From Endozoicomonas arenosclerae (GTDB taxonomy: Bacteria; Pseudomonadota; Gammaproteobacteria; Pseudomonadales; Endozoicomonadaceae): 64,000 bases of DNA. A model generated the notes under the pieces. The model worked only from the letters and a program-made list of their open reading frames with translations. It was not told the origin of the DNA and searched no databases. How positions within the stretch are numbered: the stretch's first letter is position 1; each line of letters begins with the position of its first letter. The translations under genes and the position numbers were made by a program. Positions 56,986 through 64,000 of this stretch are shown piece after piece. Where the stretch lies: assembly GCF_001562015.1 (NCBI RefSeq), contig NZ_LASA01000086.1, positions 55,146 through 119,145 of the forward strand, given 5' to 3'.

Positions 56986-58116
56986 ATGAGCAGGAAGACA
57001 CTCGCACAAGGATTGGCCGCGTTTACGATTTCCGGCTTGCTCTCCCTCCCCGCACACTCAGACATTCTTATAGGTGTTGCAGGACCCCATACCGGCCCTT
57101 ATGCCGCCTTTGGTGAACAATTATGGAAAGGCGCAGAAAAAGCCGCTGCTGACTTGAACAAAGCAGGTGGCATTAATGGTGAACAGGTAAAACTGATCAA
57201 GGCTGATGATGCCTGTGAACCCAAGCAGGCCGTAGCAGTAGCTAACCGTCTGGTGGATTCAGACGGTGTTGATTTTGTGATTGGACACTTCTGTTCATCC
57301 TCCAGTATTCCCGCTTCCAGAATTTACGACGACGCCGGTGTGGTGATGATCACTCCCGCTTCAACCAACCCCAAGCTCACTGAGCAGGGTTTTGAAGGGG
57401 TCTTCAGGATCTGTGGCCGGGATGACCAGCAGGGACATGTTGCTGCTGACTTTATAACGGGCGAACTGAAAGCCAAAAAAATCGCCATGATCCATGACAA
57501 GGATACCTATGGTCAGGGGCTTGTGGATGCAACTCGTGATCGCCTGCACTCACTGGGCATTAAAGAAGTGATGTACGAAGGCCTGACCCGGGGCGAAAAA
57601 GACTTCAACGCACTGGTCACCAAAATCCGCTCCAGCGGTGCTGATGCTGTGTACTTTGGTGGACTCCATTCAGAAGCTGGCCCTCTACTCAGACAGATGC
57701 GAGAGCAAGGTGTGACCGCTTCCTTTATTTCTGGTGATGGCATTGTTTCCGATGACTTCCTGAAAACCGCCGGTGGAGCCGAGTTTGTTAACGGTGCACT
57801 GATGACGTTCGGGGCTGACCCCAGGTTAATCCCTGATGGTAAAAAGGTAGTCGCCGGTTTCCAGGCTGATGGCTATGAACCTGAAGGTTACACTCTGTAT
57901 TCCTATGCAGCACTGCAAACTCTCGCCTCCGCTGCCAAGGCACTGAAAACAACCGATGGAGAAAAAGTATCTGCCTGGTTGAAACAGAATGAAGTACCCA
58001 CGGTTCTGGGCGCCAAAGCTTTTGACGGTAAAGGTGATTTGAAAGTCTCTGACTATGTGATGTATCAGTGGGACAAACAGGGCCAATACAAACAGCTCTC
58101 AGCCAATCAAGAATAA
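56986..58116 (+). CDS. livK: Branched-chain amino-acid ABC transporter substrate-binding protein
   Basis: The 376-residue protein has a signal peptide (FTISGLLSLPAHS) and the Leu/Ile/Val-binding fold (ILIGVAGPHTGPYAAFGEQLWKGAE; GVDFVIGHFCSSSSIPASRIYDDAGVVMITPAST, quoted in part). It captures branched-chain or related amino acids in the periplasm. It is first in livKHMGF and followed by a hairpin that may keep its mRNA level above that of the permease genes. Confidence 0.92.
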   Translation: MSRKTLAQGLAAFTISGLLSLPAHSDILIGVAGPHTGPYAAFGEQLWKGAEKAAADLNKAGGINGEQVKLIKADDACEPKQAVAVANRLVDSDGVDFVIGHFCSSSSIPASRIYDDAGVVMITPASTNPKLTEQGFEGVFRICGRDDQQGHVAADFITGELKAKKIAMIHDKDTYGQGLVDATRDRLHSLGIKEVMYEGLTRGEKDFNALVTKIRSSGADAVYFGGLHSEAGPLLRQMREQGVTASFISGDGIVSDDFLKTAGGAEFVNGALMTFGADPRLIPDGKKVVAGFQADGYEPEGYTLYSYAALQTLASAAKALKTTDGEKVSAWLKQNEVPTVLGAKAFDGKGDLKVSDYVMYQWDKQGQYKQLSANQE

Positions 58117-58128
58117 GTCTATGACGAA

Positions 58129-58149
58129 GGCCGGATGCAATGTCCGGCC
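58129..58149 (+). promoter_or_regulatory. livK-livH intercistronic hairpin
   Basis: GGCCGGA (58129-58135) and TCCGGCC (58143-58149) pair perfectly. Such hairpins after binding-protein genes often stabilise the upstream message or cut down read-through. Confidence 0.6.
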
Positions 58150-58206
58150 GCTCACTTTCCACACGCTATTTTCGCTCAATGCTGTTTGCCTCTGGAGTAA
58201 AACTTC

Positions 58207-59124
58207 ATGGATCTTTCAACCCTGCTGCAGCAACTGGTGAATGGCCTGGCTCTGGGTTCTGTTTATGGCCTCATAGCCATTGGTTACACCATGGTTTACG
58301 GCATTATTGGCATGATCAATTTTGCCCACGGCGATGTTTATATGATCTCGGCTTATGTCACCGCCATAGTGATCGCCCTGCTGACATTCTTTGGTATCGA
58401 ATCCTTTCCCATCATCTTATTGGGCACTTTGTTTTTCACCATTCTGATCAACAGTGCCTATGGCTGGACAATTGAACGCCTGGCTTATCGCCCACTGCGC
58501 CAATCAACCCGTCTGGCCCCGCTGATTTCAGCCATAGGTGTGTCGCTGGTGCTTCAGAATTACGTACAGATCAGTCAGGGAGCCAGAAGCCAAGGTGTCC
58601 CCACTCTTATGTCAGGCTCCTTCAGACTGGAAATGGCTGAGGGATTCATACAGGTCTCCTACACCCAGCTGCTGATTATTGTTGTTGCCCTGTTGGGTAT
58701 GGCCCTACTGACCTGGATCATCCAGAGCACTCGTCTGGGCCGAGAGTGCCGGGCTACTCAGCAGGATCGCAAGATGGCCATGATTCTTGGGATCAATACT
58801 GACCGGGTGATCTCAACTGTCTTTGTGATAGGTGCAGCCATGGCGGCTCTCGCGGGAACACTGGTCACGCTTAACTACGGAACCTTTGACTTCTACATCG
58901 GTTTTATCATCGGTATTAAAGCCTTTACGGCTGCGGTGCTTGGAGGCATTGGTTCACTGCCCGGCGCCATGCTGGGCGGTATTCTGCTGGGCATGTCCGA
59001 ATCACTGTTTTCCGGGATGGTGAATACCGATTACAAGGATGTCTTTGCTTTCAGCCTTCTTGTTCTGATCATGATTTTCCGACCAACCGGTTTGCTGGGT
59101 AAGCCTGAAGTGGAGAAGGTCTGA
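58207..59124 (+). CDS. livH: Branched-chain amino-acid transporter permease LivH
   Basis: The 305-residue membrane protein has about eight helices and LivH motifs (LVNGLALGSVYGLIAIGYTMVYGIIGMINFAHGD, quoted in part; VLGGIGSLPGAMLGGILLG). It forms the channel with LivM. Its stop overlaps the livM start (TGATG). Confidence 0.95.
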   Translation: MDLSTLLQQLVNGLALGSVYGLIAIGYTMVYGIIGMINFAHGDVYMISAYVTAIVIALLTFFGIESFPIILLGTLFFTILINSAYGWTIERLAYRPLRQSTRLAPLISAIGVSLVLQNYVQISQGARSQGVPTLMSGSFRLEMAEGFIQVSYTQLLIIVVALLGMALLTWIIQSTRLGRECRATQQDRKMAMILGINTDRVISTVFVIGAAMAALAGTLVTLNYGTFDFYIGFIIGIKAFTAAVLGGIGSLPGAMLGGILLGMSESLFSGMVNTDYKDVFAFSLLVLIMIFRPTGLLGKPEVEKV

Positions 59125-60461
59125 TGGCGATTGATTATCAGTACAGCAACAAACCAGACAGCTTATCCTCCAACGAACTCCTTTTCAGAATCCGTAAAAG
59201 CCTGCTGGATGCCTTCATAACAACACTGCTGGCGCTGGCTGTTTTCGGCCCCATTGTCGGACTGGAACTGGACGGTTATGACTTTCAGCTACAACTCAAA
59301 AGCCTGGTGAGTATTCTGGGAGTCATTTTTACCGGCCGGCTTGTAGCCTCACTGTTTTTCCAGACTTCCCAAGGCGAAAAGCTTCTTGAGAAATTCTCAA
59401 GAAAAGACACCAGTATCCGGGTGCAACCTCTCAACCAGAAAGCAGCGAATGGTTACTGGATCATTGCATTATTCATGCTCGCAGGATTAATGGTGCCCTT
59501 TCTGGCCAGCAAATACTGGATTACGGTCATTATCCTGGGAATGATTTACGTATTGTTGGGTCTGGGTCTCAACATCGTAGTTGGTCTGGCAGGTCTTCTT
59601 GATCTGGGGTTTGTCGCCTTTTATGCCATAGGTGCCTACGGGCTGGCATTGGGTCATGAATACCTGGGGCTTGGTTTTTGGAGCATGCTGCCTCTGGCTG
59701 CCCTCCTCGCTGCTTTATCCGGTGCTTTGCTGGGTTTCCCCGTGTTAAGAATGCATGGAGATTACCTAGCCATTGTGACTCTAGGGTTTGGCGAGATCAT
59801 ACGACTGGTACTGAACAACTGGACACAGTTCACCGGTGGCCCAAATGGTGTATCTGCTCCTGCTCCCACTCTGTTTGGTCTGGAGTTTAAACGGCGGGTC
59901 AAAGAGGGCACACCTTTTCATGAATACTTTGGACTCTCCTACGACTCAGCCTACAAATTCATTTTTATCTACCTGATCCTTTTTGCCCTGGTCTGGGCAG
60001 TGCTCTACATAAACCACCGCCTGACAAAAATGCCTGTGGGACGGGCCTGGGAAGCCTTGCGGGAAGATGAAATTGCCTGTCGTTCACTGGGTCTGAATCA
60101 TGTACTGGTAAAGCTTTCAGCCTTTATGACCGGTGCCGCTGTGGGCGGTATAGCCGGTGTCTTCTTTGCCACTTACCAGGGTTTCGTTAATCCAACGTCG
60201 TTCACGTTTTTCGAGTCGGCACTGATTCTTGCCATTGTCGTTCTAGGTGGACTGGGCTCAACCAAGGGTGTGGTGATAGCCGCTTTTGTGCTCACCGTGA
60301 TGCCTGAAGTACTGAGGGACTTTTCAGAATATCGGATCTTGATGTTTGGTCTTCTCATGGTACTGATGATGATCTGGCGACCCAGAGGGTTGGTAAGAAT
60401 GACCCGGTCGTCGTTCCAGCCACCTCAAACAGTCCGCCAAGCCATGGAGGGTGTACGATGA
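59124..60461 (+). CDS. livM: Branched-chain amino-acid transporter permease LivM
   Basis: The 445-residue protein is longer than usual LivM sequences. The N-terminal about 120 residues hold extra helices and a charged loop (FFQTSQGEKLLEKFSRKDTS). The core has the LivM motifs GLGLNIVVGLAGLLDLGFVAFYAIGAYG and GRAWEALREDEIACRSLGLN, the EAA-type contact with the ATPases. It overlaps livH and livG by one and four bases, so expression is tightly coupled. Confidence 0.95.
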   Translation: MAIDYQYSNKPDSLSSNELLFRIRKSLLDAFITTLLALAVFGPIVGLELDGYDFQLQLKSLVSILGVIFTGRLVASLFFQTSQGEKLLEKFSRKDTSIRVQPLNQKAANGYWIIALFMLAGLMVPFLASKYWITVIILGMIYVLLGLGLNIVVGLAGLLDLGFVAFYAIGAYGLALGHEYLGLGFWSMLPLAALLAALSGALLGFPVLRMHGDYLAIVTLGFGEIIRLVLNNWTQFTGGPNGVSAPAPTLFGLEFKRRVKEGTPFHEYFGLSYDSAYKFIFIYLILFALVWAVLYINHRLTKMPVGRAWEALREDEIACRSLGLNHVLVKLSAFMTGAAVGGIAGVFFATYQGFVNPTSFTFFESALILAIVVLGGLGSTKGVVIAAFVLTVMPEVLRDFSEYRILMFGLLMVLMMIWRPRGLVRMTRSSFQPPQTVRQAMEGVR

Positions 60462-61363
60462 CCTCCTCTTCTGACGCCATTCTCACCATTAAAGGCCTCA
60501 ACATGCAGTTTGGTGGCATCAAGGCACTGGAGAATATTGACTTCCAGGTACCAAGAGGCAGCATCACAGCACTGATTGGTCCTAACGGTGCAGGCAAAAC
60601 CACGGTCTTTAATTGCCTGACGGGGTTTTACCGAGCCACCAGCGGGAAGATTGAGCTGAATGCTCATAAAACCAAAACCAGTGTGACCTCTGTGCTGGGA
60701 GAATCCTTCAAGGCATCCGATCTTTGGCAACCTGTGCGCTTTGGTCGCAGACTTTATTACAAGTTGTTTGGTGGGTCGCATCAGGTTAACCGTGCAGGAC
60801 TGGCTCGAACTTTTCAGAATATCCGTTTGTTCAAGGAAATGACGGCTCTGGAAAACCTGCTGGTTGCCCAGCATATGCAACTGAACAGAAGCTTTCTGGC
60901 GGGGATTATCAATACCCGTTCTTTCCAGAAATCGGAAGAGAACGCTTTGAATAAAGCCTGGTATTGGCTGGAACAACTGGATCTGATTAATGAAGGCAAC
61001 CAACTGGCAGGTCAATTGCCTTACGGTAAACAGCGAAGGCTGGAGATTGCCAGAGCACTCTGCACAAACCCTGAATTACTGTGTCTGGATGAACCCGCTG
61101 CAGGTCTAAACCCACAGGAAACAGCAGAGCTTGCCAAAACTCTAAACACCCTGCGCTCAGAACACAAACTCACTATCCTGCTGATTGAGCACGATATGGG
61201 CATGGTCATGAAGATATCAAGCCAGATTGTAGTACTGGACCATGGACTGGTGATTGCCCGTGGCAGTCCGGATCAGATCAAAAACGATCCTGCTGTCATA
61301 TCAGCGTATCTGGGGACAGAAGAAGAAACAGGAGTGCCTGAGCATGAACCAGCCCTTGCTTGA
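60458..61363 (+). CDS. livG: Branched-chain amino-acid transporter ATPase LivG
   Basis: The 301-residue ABC ATPase has Walker A GPNGAGKTTVFN, an ABC signature region LPYGKQRRLEIARAL and Walker B LLCLDEPAAGLNP. It is about 45 residues longer than E. coli LivG because of an insertion between Walker A and the Q-loop (SFKASDLWQPVRFGRRLYYK...). This insertion is also seen in Pseudomonas-type LivG, as far as I recall. Confidence 0.94.
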   Translation: MTSSSDAILTIKGLNMQFGGIKALENIDFQVPRGSITALIGPNGAGKTTVFNCLTGFYRATSGKIELNAHKTKTSVTSVLGESFKASDLWQPVRFGRRLYYKLFGGSHQVNRAGLARTFQNIRLFKEMTALENLLVAQHMQLNRSFLAGIINTRSFQKSEENALNKAWYWLEQLDLINEGNQLAGQLPYGKQRRLEIARALCTNPELLCLDEPAAGLNPQETAELAKTLNTLRSEHKLTILLIEHDMGMVMKISSQIVVLDHGLVIARGSPDQIKNDPAVISAYLGTEEETGVPEHEPALA

Positions 61364-62057
61364 TATTCAGGAAGTGGATGCCTCCTACGGTCCCATTCAG
61401 GCTTTGAATCAGGTATCCATGCATATTCATCAGGGAGAAATTGTCACTCTGGTAGGGGCCAACGGCGCAGGTAAATCCACATTACTCATGAGTCTGTTTG
61501 GTAATCCCGGTGTCACTCGTGGCGAAATCCACTTTGATGGCACAGCTCTGACCAGTCAGCCAGGACATAAAATTGCATCACTGGGCATCGCACTGGTGCC
61601 GGAAGGTCGTCATGTCTTTGCCCAGATGAGCGTTGAAGAAAATCTCATCATGGGCACAACCCCCATTGGCACAAAACATGTTCACGAAGATCTGGAAAAA
61701 ATGTACGAACTGTTCCCCATACTGGAGGAACGGAAACAACAAAATGCCTCCACATTATCTGGAGGAGAACAGCAGATGCTGGCTATTGCCCGGGGGCTGA
61801 TGAGTCGCCCACGGTTGCTACTGCTGGATGAACCCAGCCTGGGACTGGCGCCCATTGTCGTTCAACAGATATTCAGTATTTTGAAAGAAGTGGCCAGTGG
61901 TGGGATGACGATTTTTCTGGTTGAACAAAATGTTCATCATGCTCTGAAACTGGCAAACCGGGGTTATGTGATGGCTAACGGCCGTATCAAACTGGGGGGT
62001 ACAGGCACAGAACTGCTTTCTAACCGAGAGGTGCGGGAAGCTTATATGGGAGGCTAA
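61344..62057 (+). CDS. livF: Branched-chain amino-acid transporter ATPase LivF
   Basis: ATG 61344 (AGGAG upstream) gives 237 aa, the length of E. coli LivF; the frame is open upstream but overlaps livG. Walker [13 protein letters not shown], signature LSGGEQQMLAIARGLM and Walker B LLLLDEPSLGLAP are present. It overlaps livG by 20 bases and its last four bases overlap the convergent SRCR gene's stop. Confidence 0.95.
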   Translation: MNQPLLDIQEVDASYGPIQALNQVSMHIHQGEIVTLVGANGAGKSTLLMSLFGNPGVTRGEIHFDGTALTSQPGHKIASLGIALVPEGRHVFAQMSVEENLIMGTTPIGTKHVHEDLEKMYELFPILEERKQQNASTLSGGEQQMLAIARGLMSRPRLLLLDEPSLGLAPIVVQQIFSILKEVASGGMTIFLVEQNVHHALKLANRGYVMANGRIKLGGTGTELLSNREVREAYMGG

Positions 62058-63768
62058 AGTCCATCTAACGGGAGCTTCGGAACAAAACCCAGAAAGATCA
62101 GTAATACAGATGGCATTAGATTATTCCCTGCCCCTGTGGCTATTGTTTGGGGCATCAAGAGCTCTGGTGCTTCTGTAGGCAAAGTCACCGGAGCCAAGCC
62201 AGGTAATGATTGTCCCGGAGAGATTCCATACCAAAGAGTAATTTTCACCACATTCTGGGGACTTACTTCACCCAAAGCTAATAAGCCCTCTTCTGAGCCG
62301 GAAAAACTCAGAGGATCATAATCAGTCAGCTTGGAGAATATCTCTTCCTCCATAACTTCACTTTCTTCAAATAACACTCTCTTTAAAAAAAAGGGAGGCC
62401 TGTCATTTAGCGTATAAATGTTGTTACCTGCTACGGCCATCAAATGAGGATCGTTTTCGAGAGAAAATACGCCTCCTCTCATATATGCTCCTTGCTCTTT
62501 ACTCAAGAGCATCCCATGAGTTTGATTATTAATGACTATTGAATCATTACCAAGCACACCCCAGGACTGAGGGTTAAGATCACTTACTTCATCAGGCAAT
62601 GGTTCTGTAGTGCTCACTAATTCAACCTCTGCCTGACGAGGCTGACGAAACATTGGGTCAAGATCAATAAACCTTATGTCTTCCCCTCCACAACTGGCCA
62701 CCGCTAGCTGCTTTTGCTTGCGGATGGATTCACACTGATTGAGAGGTCTCAGATAGGGGCGTGAGCTTTGGAAACTGCGTCCCTTACAACTGATTCCAAC
62801 ATCTTCCTGATGAATACAATCATGATGATTTCGATGTGAATACTGGCAGGCTGCTGAGGTCGTATGAGAGAAACAATCCAGAAGACTTTTTTCTGAGCCC
62901 GCGCATCCCAGTTCATCAAATATTATCGCCCCGCTGCCTGCGTTACACTCATTGTTGAAACCAACACCTTCACTGAATATTTGACCCGGCAACATACCTA
63001 ACTGTTTACAAACCACCTCAACTTCAGCTTTTTCAAACCGGTCATCACAGACTGTTCCCCAAAGCTCATCTCCCGGTAATCTCATCTCCACACGTCCAGC
63101 TACCAGATCTTCGGTCCGGTTAAAAGCACAGTTGGCAGGTACCAGGCGAACACCCGCTTCTTCATCGATCATTCTGGCACATTGAAACAGAATCCCTTCC
63201 TGCGATTGAGACACTATATTGCCCATCTCATTTAACAGGCGTATACGTCCAGTCTTCCAATAATCCAGTTCTAACAATGTGCCATCGTCCATTCCACATA
63301 AAGTACTTCGACGAATATCCAGATTATCAGGAAAACTGAACATCCGAATTGGCAGTATGCTCATAGTGAGGGTATTCACTTCAAACTCGATCAGTACCTT
63401 TGTATTTCTGATCCACATTCTTGTTGCAGAGGTATTCAGGTACACCTGGTTTTTCAGCGCTTCGTTAGAAATAACTGTAAATTGCCCTATGGAATAGTGC
63501 TCACTGGACTTTCTGGACACATACTCTGATTCTTTAATCACATTTGCTTCCAGCGTTAATACTTTTACGCAACTATCCCCTTCACCCTGAACACAGGGAT
63601 CTATCACAATTGAAGCTTTCCTGCTTCCGTTGATAAACGGCTTGAACTGCACTCTAAAGCTCTGGCAACGGGGACCATTTATATCATACTCATTTTCCAG
63701 CAATTCCCATTCCCCCGAGAGGTTTCCTCTTATCACTTTCAGCTTTGCCAAAAAATCTTCATTGCTAG
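62054..63768 (-). pseudogene. SRCR-domain protein gene, 5' end cut off by an IS5 element
   Basis: The frame is open from 63768 into the IS and ends at TAG 62056-62054 (at least 565 aa left). Residues about 218-323, counted from a TTG at 63751, form one scavenger-receptor cysteine-rich domain: LWGTVCDDRFEKAEVEVVCKQLG, GAIIFDELGCAGSEKSLLDC and a final HQEDVGISCKG, with its cysteines present. The N-terminal part has Cys-containing beta-rich sequence without a known fold; the C-terminus ends in a hydrophobic stretch (MPSVLLIFLGFVP). SRCR domains are mainly animal ligand-binding modules. The gene's start and export signal are lost with the IS insertion. Confidence 0.75.
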
Positions 63769-64000
63769 GGAACCTGCGAATAAGTCCCTGATCATGAGAT
63801 AATAATCTCAGCAGCTTGATCAGAGGTAGTCATGGACCAACAACTCTCTTTTTCCGACAGTGAATTCAGCCAGAAGCGACGCAGAACTCGTAGGGAAATT
63901 TTTCTTGAAAGAATGGAGGTTCTGATTCCATGGAAACGCTTAGAGGCCGTAATCGAGCCCTATTACCCTAAGCGTGGCAACGGAAGACCTCCTTATCCTC
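63769..64000 (+). mobile_element. IS5-family element, second copy, cut by the window end
   Basis: It begins with the terminal repeat GGAACCTGCGAATAA next to CTAG (63765-63768), a YTAR-type target. All 232 visible bases match the complement of 4162-4393 by eye. It is inserted in the SRCR gene and its transposase points to the right. Confidence 0.93.
63832..64000 (+). CDS. IS5-family transposase, N-terminal part
   Basis: It starts at ATG 63832 and gives the same first residues as the transposase at 3359-4330 ([18 protein letters not shown]) up to the window end. The rest lies outside. Confidence 0.93.
   Translation, partial: MDQQLSFSDSEFSQKRRRTRREIFLERMEVLIPWKRLEAVIEPYYPKRGNGRPPYP

Overview
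The window looks like chromosomal DNA of a marine, probably host-associated gammaproteobacterium of the Oceanospirillales. Endozoicomonas or a close relative is the best guess. This is inferred from the secE-nusG-rplKAJL-rpoBC block with Pseudomonas/E. coli-type neighbours (coaX, birA, SPOR protein, tRNA cluster), together with effector-like genes carrying ankyrin, papain-like protease and scavenger-receptor (SRCR) domains. No species-level marker was checked.

Layout. 1-4700: the tail of an upstream gene, a RHH/ParE-type toxin-antitoxin pair, a fused PP2C phosphatase-Ser/Thr kinase, and an IS5-family element (3236-4393) sitting inside a small membrane-protein gene. 4703-7350: a chimeric toxin/effector (signal peptide, C58-like protease, ankyrin repeats, ParB/Srx-like C-terminus), its probable immunity gene, and a decayed copy of part of the toxin gene. 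7377-8780: nhaA. 9158-24896 (minus strand): rpoC, rpoB, rplL, rplJ, rplA, rplK, nusG, secE, tRNA-Trp, tRNA-Thr, tRNA-Gly, tRNA-Tyr, a SPOR protein, coaX and birA. The usual tuf gene between tRNA-Thr and tRNA-Trp is absent. 25066-28358: a degenerate NlpC/P60-like exported protein, a small unknown gene and a HisC-type aminotransferase. 28399-33960: an 1853-residue effector-like protein with a candidate Cys-His-Asp protease site and a HAD-type DxDxT motif. 34085-36024: thiC under a TPP riboswitch. 36065-44959: an HD hydrolase, a CpdA-like phosphodiesterase, an apparently exported BadF/GlcNAc-kinase-fold protein, an unknown 422-aa protein, a GNAT acetyltransferase, a PhoPQ-activated-pathogenicity-related hydrolase, a Spy/CpxP-like protein, a hotdog thioesterase and a secreted endonuclease/exonuclease/phosphatase protein.

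45113-52459 (minus strand) is a complete ribose regulon, rbsDACBKR, followed by transaldolase. Upstream of rbsD lie a perfect LacI-type operator and a perfect FNR/ANR box centred at about -41.5 from the predicted start, so ribose use may be coupled to oxygen limitation. 52579-56854: a possible permuted papain-like protein, a DUF4124 protein, two tandem SUMF1-domain proteins and an AraC-type regulator behind a perfect hairpin. 56986-62057: a livKHMGF branched-chain amino-acid transporter. The window ends in a gene with a eukaryote-like SRCR domain, cut at its 5' side by a second copy of the same IS5 element in the opposite orientation. The two IS copies therefore bracket about 59.4 kb, including rpoBC, as inverted repeats.

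Most candidates for new biology are in the accessory genes: the chimeric toxin/immunity locus, the giant effector, the SRCR protein, and the FNR-linked rbs promoter. All functional calls are from sequence reading alone; no database search was possible.
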